Below are positions 5,556 through 6,051 of a stretch of DNA of 6,051 bases, in pieces. The position numbers were made by a program, and so were the translations under genes. Below the pieces are notes generated by a model, which did no database searches, had not been told where the DNA came from, and saw only the letters and a list, made by a program, of their open reading frames with translations. The first letter of the stretch is position 1; each line of letters begins with the position of its first letter. Source of the DNA: an uncultured Ruminococcus sp. (GTDB lineage: Bacteria; Bacillota; Clostridia; Oscillospirales; Ruminococcaceae). The stretch covers positions 1 to 6,051 of the forward strand of contig CAMWUB010000094.1 of assembly GCA_947177345.1 (NCBI GenBank), written 5' to 3'.

Positions 5556-6051
5556 GTGAAAAAAAAATCGGAAAAATTCAGAAAAATATCAGAAACACTT
5601 GAAAATCTATGTTATAAGATGCCTTTTCCGGAAAGGCGTTTTTTTACCGTATATCTTGCACGGTTTGACACCGATAATAATGCTAAAGGAATCGTTGAAT
5701 TTTCAGTAATCGAGTTCCGGAAAATAATGGAAATAGACCCGTATTCTGATGATATGGATTCTTTAAGGCAAGCAACAGACAGTATTCTGAATAAAATTAC
5801 AGAGATTCCGGAACATGACGGCAATAGTAAAATAGTTCCCCTGCTATGCGATTGCAGAATATTAAGAAATAATAATCAGATTTTTCTTTCATTCACGCCA
5901 CACAGGGACATTATGCCGTTTCTTACAGATTTCAAGGAAAAACTTTTCAGTAATCATATATGGAACTGTTTTGCATTGGAATCTGAAAGTCAGATACTCA
6001 TGTACAAACTGTTGAGGTATTATTTTGATTTAGGTATAGTTGAAATAAATA
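5556..6051 (+). CDS. Rep_3 (RepB-type) replication initiator, N-terminal part, partial at window end
   Basis: The frame opens at a GTG (5556) after a strong GGAGGTG and runs uninterrupted to the window edge: 165 codons and one base. A basic start (MKKKSEKFRK) leads to a region matching the Rep_3 family of plasmid initiators, which bind origin iterons through two winged-helix domains. Visible hallmarks are an N-terminal helix with PFPERRFFTVYLARFD (23-38); a sheet/helix segment VEFSVIEFRKIMEID (47-61); the conserved L-R-Q-A-T-D-S-I-L-N-K-I (70-81); the beta hairpin QIFLSFTPHRDIMPFL (108-123); and SESQILMYKLLRYYFDLG (143-160), the counterpart of the S-x-x-x-x-x-LYExL helix. The second winged helix lies beyond the window. 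The gene follows the LRR gene by 28 bp. It implies a plasmid or integrated replicon. No iterons are visible in the sequence available. A terminator-like hairpin lies inside its first 30 codons. Confidence 0.75.
   Translation, partial: MKKKSEKFRKISETLENLCYKMPFPERRFFTVYLARFDTDNNAKGIVEFSVIEFRKIMEIDPYSDDMDSLRQATDSILNKITEIPEHDGNSKIVPLLCDCRILRNNNQIFLSFTPHRDIMPFLTDFKEKLFSNHIWNCFALESESQILMYKLLRYYFDLGIVEIN
5617..5645 (+). terminator. Terminator-like hairpin inside the start of the rep coding region
   Basis: GCCTTT (5621-5626) pairs with AAAGGC (5632-5637) around TCCGG, extendable outward by T-G, A-T and G-T pairs, and is followed by seven T (5639-5645). In the protein this is the conserved MPFPERRFFT stretch, so the signal may be a by-product of coding; it may also attenuate rep transcription. 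Confidence 0.4.

Noticed and set aside
5541..5820. Recurrent TTCCGGA motifs as possible iterons of the rep origin
   Set aside because: They are irregularly spaced, occur across the whole window including the LRR gene, and coincide with Pro-Glu or Phe-Arg codons, so codon use explains them.
1..6051. CRISPR array, transposase or insertion-sequence ends
   Set aside because: No spaced direct repeats, transposase motifs or terminal inverted repeats were seen on either strand.

Overview
The window looks like part of a genome of an anaerobic, cellulose-degrading Firmicute, most likely a Ruminococcus (R. flavefaciens / R. albus / R. champanellensis type). The evidence is AT-rich DNA with strong GGAGG ribosome binding sites, consensus TTGACA-17-TATAAT promoters, and above all a secreted GH9 endoglucanase ending in a type I dockerin, the plug that docks enzymes onto a cellulosome scaffold. 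The species cannot be fixed from this sequence alone.

Layout. 1-268 (-): start of a secreted protein of unknown function, cut by the window edge. 357-391: intrinsic terminator. 397-1368 (-): cytosolic alpha/beta hydrolase with a serine-less nucleophile elbow and its own consensus promoter (1399-1427). 1436-3880 (-): 814-residue GH9-CBM3-dockerin cellulase with a consensus promoter at 3926-3954. No hairpin separates the cellulase from the hydrolase, so the two may be partly co-transcribed, ending at the terminator at 357-391.

3926-4249 is the most unusual stretch. It is densely regulatory and holds (a) the cellulase promoter; (b) a back-to-back promoter on the + strand (3986-4014); (c) a minus-strand RNA unit with its own consensus promoter (4211-4239), a textbook intrinsic terminator (4018-4053) and, between them, a tRNA-like element (4060-4163). 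That element has a near-perfect D arm, T arm and acceptor helix, but its anticodon region is expanded to 56 nt and holds no acceptable anticodon arm. The RNA is antisense to the presumed leader of the genes that follow on the + strand.

4250-5527 (+): intracellular BspA-type leucine-rich-repeat protein. 5556-6051 (+, runs off the end): N-terminal 165 residues of a Rep_3 (RepB-type) replication initiator, 28 bp after the LRR gene and probably in the same transcript. A rep gene next to a cellulase suggests a plasmid, megaplasmid or integrated replicon.

How the parts may work together (inference): the left half is a polysaccharide-degradation/secretion region. The right half is a rep-containing operon whose long 5' leader is countertranscribed by a structured tRNA-like RNA, an arrangement resembling antisense control of replication genes. 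The ncRNA also shows a possible terminator/antiterminator pairing that could let it act on the downstream cellulase.
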